Below are positions 1 to 9,292 of a stretch of DNA of 64,000 nt, in pieces. The notes beneath the pieces are model-generated. The model was not told where the DNA came from. It was given only the letters and a program-made list of their open reading frames with translations, and did no database searches. The translations under genes were made by a program, and so were the position numbers. The stretch spans positions 1-64,000 of the forward strand of contig PDOZ01000031.1 in the NCBI GenBank assembly GCA_002747325.1. Direction: 5' to 3'. The stretch is from Rhodobacterales bacterium. GTDB lineage: Bacteria; Pseudomonadota; Alphaproteobacteria; Rhodobacterales; Rhodobacteraceae. How positions within the stretch are numbered: position 1 is the stretch's first letter; each line of letters starts with the position of its first letter.

Positions 1-1228
1 CATAGTCGTCTTGGTTGCCCGGCCCCATCCAGGTGACTTCGATCTCGGAACCTGCGACCGCCGTTTCCGGCGCTTCCAGCGAAGCGGCAGGCGCTGTGCC
101 GGTGATCGGGCGGCTGGCAAGAATTTTCTTCACATTACCATTGGCGATATAACGCAGCTCATAGGCGCCCGGTTCAACCGGCATACGCAATGTCACCGGA
201 GTGCCGGCATTGGTATACTCATAATAAAACTCCTCGTTCACATCCGATCCAACGGCTGCAAGCGCGATATAATCGTCACTATTGTTTGGCCCAGACCATG
301 CCACCTCGATCTCGGACCCGGCTACCGCCGCTGCCGGCGCTTCCAAAGTGGCTGCCGGGGTGAGTTCGGGTAAGACCAGCGTGATCGTTGCGGCGGTGTC
401 GCCAACGGTAAAGCGCGCGTCAGCGGTAGCCTCATCGGCAAGGCGCAGAACCGAAACGGAATAGTCGCCCGGCAACAGGGCAAGCTGCGTGCTGCCGGTG
501 GGGGCGGTTTGCTGGCCCGTGCCTTCGGGCGCGAAGTTCCAGATCAGCCCGCTGCCGATCTCGGCCCCGTTCTGCCCCTCCGTGGCGCGGAAAGAAACCG
601 TCACCGGCTCCGGCGCGACGACAATCTCCAACGCCTCGCCCAACTCCGCCGCATCATCGGCCAGTCGGAAAGTGCCGCCGGTCTCCGCCGCAAGGCACTG
701 CATCTGCGCCACGGCGCTCGGGTCATTGACGTTAAAGCCGATCACATGGGCGGTGAAATCCACCCCCGCCTCTTCCAACGCCCGCGCCGCGGCGCAGGGG
801 TCGGGGTTACAGGTCTCGATCCCGTCCGAAACCAGAATCACCGTCGCCTTTTCCTCGGTATAGCGCAGCGATTGCGCCGCCGCGATCACCGCATCGGTCA
901 TCGGCGTCTTGCCCTTGGGCTTGATCGCATTCACCGCCGCCGCGATGGCATCGCGCGTGCCCATACCGGGCGCGACCAGCGTTTCAATGTCGGAGCAATC
1001 GCCCTTGCGGCGGTGCCCGTAAACCGTCAGGCCAAGCGCCTGTTCCTCCGGGATGACCTGCAACAAATCCCCAACCACGTCCTGCGCAATGGTGATTTTG
1101 GCAACCCCGTCGATCTGCCCCCACATCGAGCCGGAACCATCGAGAACAAGCACGGCCGAGGCGCGATCCTGCGCCATGAGCGGGGTAGAAAAACAGGCCA
1201 ACAGGCCCAAGGCGGCAAGAAAACGCAT
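1..1228 (-). CDS. Secreted VWA-domain protein (3' end outside window)
   Basis: The reading frame starts at ATG 1228, behind GGAGGATACCC, and stays open to the window edge (about 409 codons seen). Residues 1-19 look like a signal peptide (hydrophobic core, LMA then QD). A von Willebrand factor A domain follows, with the metal-ion-dependent adhesion site D30-G-S32-G-S34. It spans roughly residues 24-205 and contains several Cys. After a beta-rich linker, a domain starting about residue 293 (LEAPAAAVAGSEIEVAW) repeats about 90 residues later (LEAPETAVAGSEIEVTW), so the C-terminal part is built of tandem Ig-like repeats. It is probably a periplasmic or surface protein. Ligand unknown. The gene lies 78 bp beyond the cbiO stop on the same strand, so co-transcription is possible but not shown. 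Confidence 0.85.
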   Translation of the reverse strand, partial: MRFLAALGLLACFSTPLMAQDRASAVLVLDGSGSMWGQIDGVAKITIAQDVVGDLLQVIPEEQALGLTVYGHRRKGDCSDIETLVAPGMGTRDAIAAAVNAIKPKGKTPMTDAVIAAAQSLRYTEEKATVILVSDGIETCNPDPCAAARALEEAGVDFTAHVIGFNVNDPSAVAQMQCLAAETGGTFRLADDAAELGEALEIVVAPEPVTVSFRATEGQNGAEIGSGLIWNFAPEGTGQQTAPTGSTQLALLPGDYSVSVLRLADEATADARFTVGDTAATITLVLPELTPAATLEAPAAAVAGSEIEVAWSGPNNSDDYIALAAVGSDVNEEFYYEYTNAGTPVTLRMPVEPGAYELRYIANGNVKKILASRPITGTAPAASLEAPETAVAGSEIEVTWMGPGNQDDY

Positions 1229-1306
1229 GGGTATCCTCCGAAATTATGCTGCCCGCAACATAGCGGATTTTCTGACAATTTCCAACCAGAAGGAGCTTAC
1301 CTTGCG

Positions 1307-1963
1307 TCAGCCTGAAATCGGCACCAACCTGCCATTTTGCAGGTCCAGCCGCTCCGGGGCGAGCGCCTCGCGGAAGGCGGGCGAATGGCTGACCAGCAGG
1401 ATGGCCTGCGGCAAGGCATTGAGAATTTCCAGCAACCGCGCCTCGTTTTTCGTATCCAGCGCGTTGGTCGGCTCATCGAGAAGCAGCGCCTCCGGTTCCA
1501 TCGCCAGCACGGTGGCCAGCGTCACCAGCCGTTTCTCGCCGCCGGACAGCTTGTGCGTGATGCGGTCGCGCAGGTGCATCAGGTCGAGATCGGTCAAAAC
1601 CCGGTCGACAATCTCCAGCGCCTCGTCGCGGGTTTTGCCGAGGTTAAGCGGCCCGAATGCGATGTCCTCGGCCACGGTCGGGCAAAAGAGCTGGTCGTCG
1701 GCGTCCTGAAACACCAGTCCTACCCGGCGGCGCACCTCATGAAAATCCGCCTCCTCGCGCCGCGCCTTGCCAAAGATCATTACGGTGCCGGAAGTCGGCT
1801 TTTGCAGACCCAGCGTGATGCGCAGCAGGGTTGATTTGCCCGACCCGTTCGGCCCGGTGAGCGCGAGGCGCTGGCCTGCATGTAGTTCAAGATCGGCGCC
1901 CGCGAGGATCGGCGGGTGGCCGGGATAGGAGAAGTGAATATCTTGCAGCGAAATCAGGGTCAT
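1307..1963 (-). CDS. cbiO: ECF-type cobalt transporter ATPase CbiO
   Basis: This 218-aa ABC ATPase powers metal import at the inner membrane. The Walker A motif GPNGSGKST lies near residue 35, the Q-loop FQDADDQLF near 88, the signature LSGGEKRL near 140 and Walker B ALLLDEPTNALD near 162. I chose ATG 1963 because it overlaps the cbiQ stop by four bases (ATGA) and gives a normal CbiO N-terminus; the longer frame upstream has no family match. It is the last gene of the DUF4198-cbiM-cbiL-cbiQ-cbiO unit. The cobalamin riboswitch at the head of the unit argues for cobalt rather than nickel. At 218 aa it is short for CbiO (usually 240-280) but has all core motifs. Confidence 0.93.
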   Translation of the reverse strand: MTLISLQDIHFSYPGHPPILAGADLELHAGQRLALTGPNGSGKSTLLRITLGLQKPTSGTVMIFGKARREEADFHEVRRRVGLVFQDADDQLFCPTVAEDIAFGPLNLGKTRDEALEIVDRVLTDLDLMHLRDRITHKLSGGEKRLVTLATVLAMEPEALLLDEPTNALDTKNEARLLEILNALPQAILLVSHSPAFREALAPERLDLQNGRLVPISG

Positions 1964-2736
1964 GTGAAATCCAGAATGATCAGGCCAAGGCAGAGCGCGC
2001 TCAGCCCGGCAGCGAAAACAATATCCCGGCGCGAGAGGGTGAATTCCTGCAACAGCAGCATCCGCCAGGAAAACCCCCGGCATTTCATCGCGCCGAGAAT
2101 GCGCTCGGAACGCTCAATCGCGCGCACCAGCATCATGCCGACGAGGTAGCCGAAGCTGCGGTAGGTGTGCCAGTTCGAGCCGGGCCGAAAGCCGCGCACC
2201 TTCATCGCGCCGCGCAGCCGCAGGTATTCTTCGCGTAGCACTTCAATATAGCGGATGGTGAACATCAGCAGATGCACCAGTGTTTCCGGGCAGCGCAGAC
2301 GGTGTAGCGCATGGCCCAGCGTGACCGGCTCCATCGTGCCAACCAGCACCATCAGCGACAGGATCACCGCATTGGCTGTCAGCGCAATCTCGACCGCTTT
2401 CCATAGCCCCTGCCAGCTTGCGGTGAAGCCCCAGAGGGTAAAGATCGGGTCACCGGGCAGGGAAAAAGGCAGCAAAATCAGCATGAAGAGGATGAACCCG
2501 TCCATCATCGCCATGCGTTTGAGGGTCTGGCGCCACGGCATGCGCGAGACCAGAAGCAGCGCCAGCGTGATGGCCAGCGCCGCCAGGAGGGCCGGGATCG
2601 ACGACAGCGCCACCGTAACCACGCCAAAAAGGCAGGCCATGACGATGCGCATCCGGGGGTCCAGCGAGGCAATTACCCCGCGGGCCCGTCCCGCTTCCGC
2701 CAGCGTCTTTTCCTGATGCCCGAGCGCCTGCGCCAT
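1960..2736 (-). CDS. cbiQ: ECF transporter transmembrane (T) component CbiQ
   Basis: This 258-aa membrane protein has hydrophobic segments around residues 32-62, 78-98, 115-135 and 232-255. It carries the two Ala-X-Arg-type coupling-helix motifs, GAMKVRGF and GAMKCRGF, which in CbiQ/EcfT proteins dock onto the ATPase. It couples CbiO hydrolysis to the CbiM substrate-binding core. The start codon shares one base with the cbiL-like stop and the stop overlaps cbiO, so translation is probably coupled. Confidence 0.93.
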   Translation of the reverse strand: MAQALGHQEKTLAEAGRARGVIASLDPRMRIVMACLFGVVTVALSSIPALLAALAITLALLLVSRMPWRQTLKRMAMMDGFILFMLILLPFSLPGDPIFTLWGFTASWQGLWKAVEIALTANAVILSLMVLVGTMEPVTLGHALHRLRCPETLVHLLMFTIRYIEVLREEYLRLRGAMKVRGFRPGSNWHTYRSFGYLVGMMLVRAIERSERILGAMKCRGFSWRMLLLQEFTLSRRDIVFAAGLSALCLGLIILDFT

Positions 2737-3323
2737 CAGGCTTTCAGCTTACGCCGCGCCGCAAGGTAAAAGACCAGCCCGAACAGCCCGATAATATAGC
2801 CGACGCCGCCGAGGATGGTCTGGAAGTCGTTATGCTCGCGGTAAGCAGCGATTTCGCGCCGCAGCGGGCGCATCTCATCGCGCACCGCTTTCGCAATGGT
2901 CTGCCGCTCTTCCTCAGTGAGCGACGCAACCGTAACCCCGCCGGATACCGGCGCCGCGACTTCCGGCGCGGCTTCCACCGCTTCCGCCTTAGCCGCCGCA
3001 ACCCCCATGATCTCTGCTACTTCCTCAGCGGACATGGTCACTTTCGCCACATGCCCCGCCCCGAGATCGGCAAAGAAAGTATGCTCTACCGGAGCCGTCG
3101 GAACATAGACGAAAAACCCGTCCGCATCCGTTACCGCACGGCCTAGTTCCGCCCCATCCGGGCCGGTGACAATGACCTCGGTCTGCGCGGCCATATCGCC
3201 GTTGGAGAAGCCGATTTCGCCCTCAATGGCGTCGCCGGAAGCAAAGACCCCGGCAATAACCTTATGCGCCAGCGCGGGCAAAGGCGTGAGGCACAGGGCG
3301 AGAAGAAGAACAAGACGTTTCAT
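2736..3323 (-). CDS. CbiL/NikL-like accessory subunit of the metal ECF transporter
   Basis: This 195-aa protein has a signal peptide (MKRLVLLL...ALA, about 19 residues) with a His directly after the predicted cleavage site. A beta-rich carboxypeptidase-regulatory-like domain (residues 20-95) and an Ala/Glu-rich linker follow. A helical stretch EMRPLRREI leads to one transmembrane segment near 168-188 and a basic tail. This layout matches the extracytoplasmic accessory subunits called CbiL or NikL, which replace CbiN in some cobalt/nickel ECF systems. Its first codon overlaps the cbiM stop by four bases. Metal preference cannot be read from the protein itself; the upstream riboswitch favours cobalt. 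Confidence 0.8.
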   Translation of the reverse strand: MKRLVLLLALCLTPLPALAHKVIAGVFASGDAIEGEIGFSNGDMAAQTEVIVTGPDGAELGRAVTDADGFFVYVPTAPVEHTFFADLGAGHVAKVTMSAEEVAEIMGVAAAKAEAVEAAPEVAAPVSGGVTVASLTEEERQTIAKAVRDEMRPLRREIAAYREHNDFQTILGGVGYIIGLFGLVFYLAARRKLKA

Positions 3324-3931
3324 GCGGAAACTCCCTTGGCGAATAATTCGGGTTTGACCTTGCGCGCCAGCAAGACGGCAAAGCCGGTCAGAACGGCCTC
3401 AATGGCCATGACGGGGATATGGGCAACGAAAACCAGCTTCGCGGCGGGCAGGAATTCATCGCCGGACAAATACAGCGAAATAGCCACCATCGCTGTGGTT
3501 GCCGCAATGGCAAACGCGCCGCCAATGCCGCCCCAGATCGCGCCATCAACCGGCGAACCGCGCCCGATCATGGGCCGGAACAAAAGCCCCGCCAGCACCG
3601 CCGGAAAGGCGATGTTGAGCGTGTTGACGCCCAGAACGGTCAGCCCGCCGAAACCGAAGAACACGGCCTGCAACAGCAGCCCGACAAACAGCGCCGGGAA
3701 GGCGGCCCAGCCGAGCAAAAGCCCGGCTAAACCGTTCAGGATCAAATGCACCGAAGACGGGCCAATGGGGACATGGATCAGCGATGCCACGAAGAAACTG
3801 GCGGACAACACCCCGGCTGTCGGGATGCGGTCCAGATCCAGCGATTTAAGCCCCATCGCAATCCCACCAACAGCAGCAACGGCTCCGCCGATCACCACCG
3901 GGTTGGACAGGGCACCATCAACGATGTGCAT
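3320..3931 (-). CDS. cbiM: Cobalt-binding ECF S-component CbiM
   Basis: This 203-aa polytopic protein is the substrate-specific component. The N-terminus begins MHIVDG: the free N-terminal Met/His pair binds the metal in this family, so no upstream start is possible. The conserved IHVPIGPSSVHLILNG block near residues 52-67 supplies further His ligands. About six membrane segments are visible. The gene is six bases downstream of the DUF4198 gene and overlaps the cbiL-like gene, which places it in the riboswitch-controlled operon. Confidence 0.94.
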   Translation of the reverse strand: MHIVDGALSNPVVIGGAVAAVGGIAMGLKSLDLDRIPTAGVLSASFFVASLIHVPIGPSSVHLILNGLAGLLLGWAAFPALFVGLLLQAVFFGFGGLTVLGVNTLNIAFPAVLAGLLFRPMIGRGSPVDGAIWGGIGGAFAIAATTAMVAISLYLSGDEFLPAAKLVFVAHIPVMAIEAVLTGFAVLLARKVKPELFAKGVSA

Positions 3932-3936
3932 AGGCG

Positions 3937-4722
3937 TTACTCCATATCCCAGGCGCGGATCCAGATCACCGCATCCTGGCTCAGTTCCTTGCCCTCATGC
4001 TCGGTCGCCGGGCCGGAACCCAGTGCCGCAAAGCCCCAGTAGCCCGCTTTCGGCACGCCGAAGGTGAAATAGCCGTTGGCATCGGAAACCGCGACCAGAG
4101 ACCCGCCGGGCAGCGGCGACGCTACCGGCTCGGACGAAGCGGCGGTTTCCATGTCCGGCTCTGCCGCCATGTATTCGATCTCGATCTCAACGCCCGCTGC
4201 CGGCTTGCCTTCGCTGACAACCTGCCCGGTGAAGGTGCCGCCTGCGATGATGTTATACGGCTTGTTGAGCGGAATGATTTCCGTCGGCAGACCCACCGGG
4301 TTCATCCAGTCGGTCGGCAGCTCGTTGCGGTTGAGGAAAGCCTTGGTGATCTGCTGGATGTAGATGTCCTCGGACCCTTCATAGTAAGGCGCGGGCACCG
4401 TCACCAGAACGTAATCGCCCGAACGCTTGACCGGCACCGCGCCCTTGAACGCCGCGCCCTCATTCTCGCCACCCGTGAAACGCACCGGCTCCAGCGACCC
4501 CTTGAGGTCGGTCTTTTCGCCCTGATGCACCATGAAGAACTCTTCCGGCATCTCCAGGTCCATCACATGACCGTTCTCGAACGGGTGCCAGAAGATCAGT
4601 TTCACCGGCACATCGCCCGGCTTCTCGATCAGCGTGTCGGTGGTGTATTCCAGCAGGAAGTGGGCCGGTGCCATGGTCGGAATGGCAATCGCAGCCACCG
4701 CGCTCAAGAGCAGTTTTTTCAT
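3937..4722 (-). CDS. DUF4198 periplasmic protein of the cobalt/nickel uptake operon
   Basis: This 261-aa protein has a signal peptide (MKKLLLSAVAAIAIPTMAPA) followed immediately by HFLLEYTT, the His-first mature end typical of DUF4198 proteins linked to CbiM/NikM loci. Two beta-sandwich halves follow, the second (about residues 165-255) resembling a carboxypeptidase-regulatory fold. It probably captures or delivers Co2+ or Ni2+ in the periplasm. I chose ATG 4722 because GGACGAAACCT sits just upstream; the frame extending further back runs through the riboswitch leader and is not protein-like. It is the first gene of the operon. Confidence 0.88.
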   Translation of the reverse strand: MKKLLLSAVAAIAIPTMAPAHFLLEYTTDTLIEKPGDVPVKLIFWHPFENGHVMDLEMPEEFFMVHQGEKTDLKGSLEPVRFTGGENEGAAFKGAVPVKRSGDYVLVTVPAPYYEGSEDIYIQQITKAFLNRNELPTDWMNPVGLPTEIIPLNKPYNIIAGGTFTGQVVSEGKPAAGVEIEIEYMAAEPDMETAASSEPVASPLPGGSLVAVSDANGYFTFGVPKAGYWGFAALGSGPATEHEGKELSQDAVIWIRAWDME

Positions 4723-4739
4723 AGGTTTCGTCCTTGTCC

Positions 4740-4760
4740 CGTCGCGCCAATCCCGACGCG
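4740..4760 (-). promoter_or_regulatory. Hairpin next to the ribosome-binding region of the DUF4198 gene
   Basis: A 7-bp perfect inverted repeat CGCGTCG/CGCGACG with a 7-nt loop lies just upstream of the GGACGAAACC ribosome-binding region. It may belong to the expression platform of the riboswitch. Its role is inferred. Confidence 0.4.
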
Positions 4761-4867
4761 CGTGTTCTGTTTGTGGCGAAGAGCTGGCAGGACCGATTCT
4801 CCCGCACGGGAGCAAAAGTCCAAACGCACACCCCGGCGCCGGTGACGCACCCCCTCCCGAGGGCACA

Positions 4868-5048
4868 GGTCCGGCAGGTCTCCTGACTTGCGGGTCACAG
4901 CATTGGGCTGGCCTTCCCGGGAAATCCCAGTGGCATTTCAACCCTGCTCGCCGCTCACAGTTGCGGGGGCAGTTGCGGCATTGGGCGAACCCGCACCGCA
5001 TTCCCTATTGCCTCCGGGCGAACCCGGAACCGGACATGCGCCTGCAAT
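4868..5048 (-). ncRNA. Cobalamin riboswitch controlling the cobalt uptake operon
   Basis: Read on the minus strand, the segment has the full cobalamin-riboswitch order. The P3-P6 core includes CCCCCGCAACTGTGAGCGGC and GCCACTGGG...CCCGGGAAGGCC. The B12 box AGTCAGGAGACCTGCC lies at 4873-4888. It precedes the DUF4198-cbiMLQO operon by about 145 nt. Cobalamin binding would be expected to lower expression of cobalt import. The identification rests on these conserved blocks; exact ends are approximate. Confidence 0.93.
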
Positions 5049-5170
5049 GCCAGACTCCTCCCCGCTCCGTCAAGCGCCGCGCGCATGTGACGCGGCGGAG
5101 ATGCAGACCTGGCGATTGTTTCCATTTCATCACACCTCGCCGCATGATGGACCAGAATGTAAAAACCGCC

Positions 5171-5217
5171 ACACCGTATGTTGACAACCCATCCGCTCAA
5201 TACCCAATATGTGGGTG
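5171..5217 (+). promoter_or_regulatory. Candidate nrd promoter overlapped by a pair of NrdR-box-like sites
   Basis: A TTGACA hexamer at 5181-5186 is followed after 18 bp by CAATAT at 5205-5210, a plausible sigma70 promoter just before the riboswitch. Two partly palindromic 16-mers resemble the NrdR consensus (acaCwAtATaTwGTgt): 5171-5186 (ACACCGTATGTTG...) and 5202-5217 (ACCCAATATGTGG...). Each matches about 10 of 16 positions. They are separated by 15 bp, the helical spacing usual for NrdR box pairs, and they cover the -35 and -10. Spacing and position support the call; the individual boxes are weak. Confidence 0.4.
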
Positions 5218-5385
5218 CTTCGGTTCTGGCGGCGTGAGTCGTCGGCTAAGAGGGAATTCGGTGAAAATCCGGGACTGCCCCCGCAACTGTAAGCGGCGCG
5301 TGTGGCTGATCGTGCCACTGGGAAACCCCGGGAAGGCCAGCCGGACGGGGAGCCGCGAAGTCAGGAGACCTGCCGCGAGCGTAAC
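5212..5385 (+). ncRNA. Cobalamin riboswitch controlling nrdHIEF
   Basis: The plus-strand sequence carries the cobalamin-riboswitch signature blocks: GTGAAAATCCGGGACTG, CCCCCGCAACTGTAAGCGGC, GCCACTGGG...CCCGGGAAGGCC and the B12 box AGTCAGGAGACCTGCC at 5359-5374. It closely resembles the divergent minus-strand switch, so the two are probably related by duplication. It lies in the leader of the class Ib ribonucleotide reductase operon, so ample cobalamin would repress a B12-independent reductase. That implies the genome also holds a B12-dependent class II enzyme (inference). Confidence 0.94.
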
Positions 5386-5420
5386 AAAACCACGAACGGA
5401 GGGTTCGGGGCATGGGGTTT

Positions 5421-5467
5421 CCGAGGGGCCGGAACCGTGTCCTCGGACTTTGGCAGAACAGAGGACA
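5421..5467 (+). promoter_or_regulatory. Putative expression platform: mutually exclusive hairpins over the nrdH Shine-Dalgarno
   Basis: CCGAGG (5421-5426) can pair with CCTCGG (5441-5446). Alternatively TGTCCTC (5438-5444) can pair with GAGGACA (5461-5467), which contains the nrdH ribosome-binding site. The two pairings exclude each other. This is what a translational riboswitch needs: the second hairpin hides the Shine-Dalgarno sequence and the first frees it. Pairing is seen in the sequence; the switching is inferred. Confidence 0.5.
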
Positions 5468-5472
5468 AGACC

Positions 5473-5694
5473 ATGAGCATCACCGTATATTCCAAGCCCG
5501 CCTGCGTGCAATGCACCGCCACCACCCGTGCGCTGGACGCCAAGGGGGTTTCGTATGACGTGGTCGATCTGACGGAAGACGATGCGGCGATGAACCGCGT
5601 GACCGGGCTGGGCTATCGGCAGGCGCCGGTTGTGATTGCAGGCGAAGATCACTGGTCCGGCTTCCGCCCCGACCGGATCGCCGGTCTGGCCTGA
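5473..5694 (+). CDS. nrdH: Glutaredoxin-like electron donor NrdH
   Basis: This 73-aa thioredoxin-fold protein reduces the class Ib ribonucleotide reductase. The redox motif C11-V-Q-C14 is the NrdH signature. The C-terminal SGFRPDRI segment is the usual NrdH end, where the glutathione-binding residues of true glutaredoxins are missing. The start at 5473 follows GAGGACAAGACC. It is the first gene of nrdHIEF and shares one base (TGATG) with nrdI. Its expression is likely under the cobalamin riboswitch directly upstream. Confidence 0.95.
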   Translation: MSITVYSKPACVQCTATTRALDAKGVSYDVVDLTEDDAAMNRVTGLGYRQAPVVIAGEDHWSGFRPDRIAGLA

Positions 5695-6113
5695 TGGCGG
5701 GCGCCGTTGCGCCCGGGCTGGTGTATTACTCGTCGGCCTCGGGCAACACGGCGCGCTTCGTTGCGCAACTCGGCCTGCCCGCCGCGCGCATCCCGATCTC
5801 TGAAAAAGAACCGCTGCCACAGGTCACGCAGCCCTATGTGCTGATCTGTCCGACCTATGCCGATGGCGAGGGGCATGGCGCGGTGCCAAAACAGGTGATC
5901 CGCTTTCTCAACGACCCGGACCGGCGCGCCCTTCTGCGGGGCGTGATCGGCACAGGAAACCGCAATTTCGGCGCGACCTATGCCCTGTCCGGGCGCATTA
6001 TTGCAGACAAGTGCAAGGTGCCGCTGCTATACAGCTTCGAACTCGCGGGCACGCAAACTGACATTATCCGCGTGCGCGCGGGACTTGAAAAGCTGGGGAA
6101 AACATATGCTTGA
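5694..6113 (+). CDS. nrdI: Flavodoxin-like NrdI
   Basis: This 139-aa flavoprotein supplies the oxidant used to build the Mn-tyrosyl radical cofactor of NrdF. The FMN phosphate loop [12 protein letters not shown] lies at about residues 11-22. The conserved PTYADGEG and GTGNRNFG blocks match NrdI. It starts at the last base of the nrdH stop and ends eight bases into nrdE, so the operon is tightly coupled. Confidence 0.95.
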   Translation: MAGAVAPGLVYYSSASGNTARFVAQLGLPAARIPISEKEPLPQVTQPYVLICPTYADGEGHGAVPKQVIRFLNDPDRRALLRGVIGTGNRNFGATYALSGRIIADKCKVPLLYSFELAGTQTDIIRVRAGLEKLGKTYA

Positions 6114-8229
6114 CAGTGACTTGCAGGAACTGGACTACCACGCGCTGAACGCGATGCTGAACCTGTATGACGATACGGGAAAGATTCGCTTCGACGCCGA
6201 CCGCATGGCCGCGCGGCAGTATTTCCTGCAACACGTCAATCAGAACACGGTTTTCTTTCACTCGCTGGACGAAAAACTGGGCTATCTCGTCGAGGAGGGC
6301 TATTATGAAGAAGCCGTTCTGGACCATTATTCCAAGAACTTCATGCGCAAGATCTGGGACGCGGCCTATGCGCGCAAATTCCGCTTCCCGACCTTCCTCG
6401 GCGCCTTCAAATATTACACCTCTTACACGCTGAAAACCCGCGACGGGCAGCGCTATCTGGAGCGCTATGAGGACCGGGTGGTGATGACCGCGCTGACGCT
6501 GGCGCGCGGGGATGAAGCGCTGGCCATGTCCTTTATGGATGAAATCCTTGCGGGCCGCTTCCAGCCCGCGACCCCGACCTTCCTCAATGCTGGCAAGGCT
6601 TCGCGCGGGGAGCTGATTTCCTGCTTCCTGCTGCGCATCGAGGACAATATGGAGAGCATTGGGCGGGGCATCAACTCGGCGCTGCAATTGTCCAAACGCG
6701 GCGGGGGCGTGGCGCTTTTGCTGACCAACCTGCGCGAACACGGCGCGCCGATCAAAGGCATCGAAAACCAGTCTTCCGGCGTCATCCCGGTGATGAAACT
6801 GCTTGAAGACAGCTTTTCTTACGCCAACCAACTCGGCGCGCGGCAAGGCGCGGGGGCGGTTTATCTCAACGCCCATCACCCCGACATCATGCGCTTCCTC
6901 GACACCAAGCGCGAAAACGCAGACGAGAAAATCCGCATCAAAACCCTGTCGCTCGGCGTGGTGATCCCGGACATAACCTTCGAGCTGGCGAAGAAAAACG
7001 CCGATATGTATCTCTTCTCGCCGCATGACGTGGAAAAGGTCTATGGCGTGCCGTTTTCCGAGATTTCCGTCACCGAGAAATACGACGAGATGGTCGACGA
7101 CAAGCGCATTCACAAATCCAAAGTCAACGCGCGCGAGTTCTTCCAGACGCTGGCCGAAATTCAGTTTGAAAGCGGCTATCCTTACATCATGTTCGAGGAC
7201 ACGGTGAACCGGATGAACCCGATTGCGGGCCGGATCAATATGTCGAACCTGTGTTCGGAGATTTTGCAGGTCAACGAGGCGTCGGAGTTCAACGACGATC
7301 TGAGCTATGCCCATCTCGGCACGGATATTTCCTGCAACCTCGGCTCGCTCAACATCGCCAAGGCTATGGACGGGGGCGACCTTGGGCAGACGGTCGGCTC
7401 GGCCATCCGGGCGCTGACGGCGGTCTCGGAAATGTCGGCCATTGATAGCGTGCCGTCGATCCGGCGCGGCAATGATGAGAGCCACGCGGTCGGGCTGGGG
7501 CAGATGAACCTGCACGGCTACCTTGCGCGCGAGCATATTCATTACGGCAGCCCCGAGGGGATCGAGTTCACCTCCGTTTACTTCGCCGCCGTCGCCTTCC
7601 ACGCCATCCGCGCCTCGAACGAGTTAGCACGCGAGAAGGGAGAGGCGTTCAAGGGCTTTGAGGCGTCGACCTACGCGGATGGCACCTTCTTCGACAAATA
7701 CACCACCCGCGACTGGCTGCCGCAATTGGAGAGAGTGCAGGCGCTGTTCGACGGTATGGAGCTGCCGACCCGCGCCGATTGGGAAAAGCTGAAGAAATCC
7801 GTGATGAAACACGGGATTTATAATCGCAATCTGCAAGCCGTGCCCCCGACCGGCTCGATCAGCTACATCAACAACTCCACCTCCTCGATTCACCCGATCG
7901 TTTCCAAGATCGAAATCCGCAAAGAGGGCAAGATCGGCCGGGTCTATTACCCCGCCGCCTTCATGGATAATGATAATCTGGAATATTACCGCGACGCCTA
8001 TGAAATCGGCCCCGAAGCGCTGATCGACACCTATGCCGCCGCGACGGAGCATGTGGATCAGGGCCTGTCGCTGACGCTCTTCTTCCCCGCCGAGGCGACA
8101 ACGCGCGACATCAACCGCGCGCAGATCTACGCCTGGAAAAAAGGCATCAAAACAATCTATTACGTCCGTCTGCGTCAGGCTGCCCTTGAGGGCACCGAGG
8201 TCGAAGGCTGTGTCTCCTGCTCGCTCTGA
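6106..8229 (+). CDS. nrdE: Class Ib ribonucleoside-diphosphate reductase large subunit NrdE
   Basis: This 707-aa catalytic alpha subunit reduces ribonucleoside diphosphates in the cytoplasm. Its length is normal for NrdE (about 700-720), and it lacks the longer N-terminal ATP-cone of class Ia NrdA. The segment [20 protein letters not shown] matches the active-site Cys region. The C-terminus ends C702-V-S-C705-S-L, the shuttle cysteine pair reduced by NrdH. I chose ATG 6106 because it overlaps nrdI by eight bases; the longer frame lies inside nrdI. Confidence 0.96.
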   Translation: MLDSDLQELDYHALNAMLNLYDDTGKIRFDADRMAARQYFLQHVNQNTVFFHSLDEKLGYLVEEGYYEEAVLDHYSKNFMRKIWDAAYARKFRFPTFLGAFKYYTSYTLKTRDGQRYLERYEDRVVMTALTLARGDEALAMSFMDEILAGRFQPATPTFLNAGKASRGELISCFLLRIEDNMESIGRGINSALQLSKRGGGVALLLTNLREHGAPIKGIENQSSGVIPVMKLLEDSFSYANQLGARQGAGAVYLNAHHPDIMRFLDTKRENADEKIRIKTLSLGVVIPDITFELAKKNADMYLFSPHDVEKVYGVPFSEISVTEKYDEMVDDKRIHKSKVNAREFFQTLAEIQFESGYPYIMFEDTVNRMNPIAGRINMSNLCSEILQVNEASEFNDDLSYAHLGTDISCNLGSLNIAKAMDGGDLGQTVGSAIRALTAVSEMSAIDSVPSIRRGNDESHAVGLGQMNLHGYLAREHIHYGSPEGIEFTSVYFAAVAFHAIRASNELAREKGEAFKGFEASTYADGTFFDKYTTRDWLPQLERVQALFDGMELPTRADWEKLKKSVMKHGIYNRNLQAVPPTGSISYINNSTSSIHPIVSKIEIRKEGKIGRVYYPAAFMDNDNLEYYRDAYEIGPEALIDTYAAATEHVDQGLSLTLFFPAEATTRDINRAQIYAWKKGIKTIYYVRLRQAALEGTEVEGCVSCSL

Positions 8230-9204
<975 letters not shown>

Positions 9205-9216
9205 GGGGCCATTTCA

Positions 9217-9257
9217 GTTTACCTTGAAAGGCCACGAACAGGCGCTTCAAGGTAAAC
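9217..9257. terminator. Perfect 12-bp inverted repeat between nrdF and tRNA-Arg
   Basis: GTTTACCTTGAA (9217-9228) and TTCAAGGTAAAC (9246-9257) form a perfect 12-bp stem with a 17-nt loop. A T-run occurs only about 13 nt beyond on the plus strand, so it is not a classic intrinsic terminator. Its place between the convergent nrdF and tRNA genes suggests a bidirectional 3' end signal. Confidence 0.5.
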
Positions 9258-9292
9258 GGTTGGCTCTCTGTTTTTACGCAACTTTCAGCAAA

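Noticed and set aside
4460..5001. N-terminal extension of the DUF4198 protein through the riboswitch
   Set aside because: The in-frame extension translates the riboswitch leader and lacks a start signal; a normal signal peptide starts at 4722.
6064..7602. Long minus-strand open frame (over 500 codons) opposite nrdE
   Set aside because: It is antisense to a clear NrdE gene. The GC-rich third positions of the real gene create long open frames on the other strand. Its residue content (Arg/His/Val-rich) is typical of such shadows.
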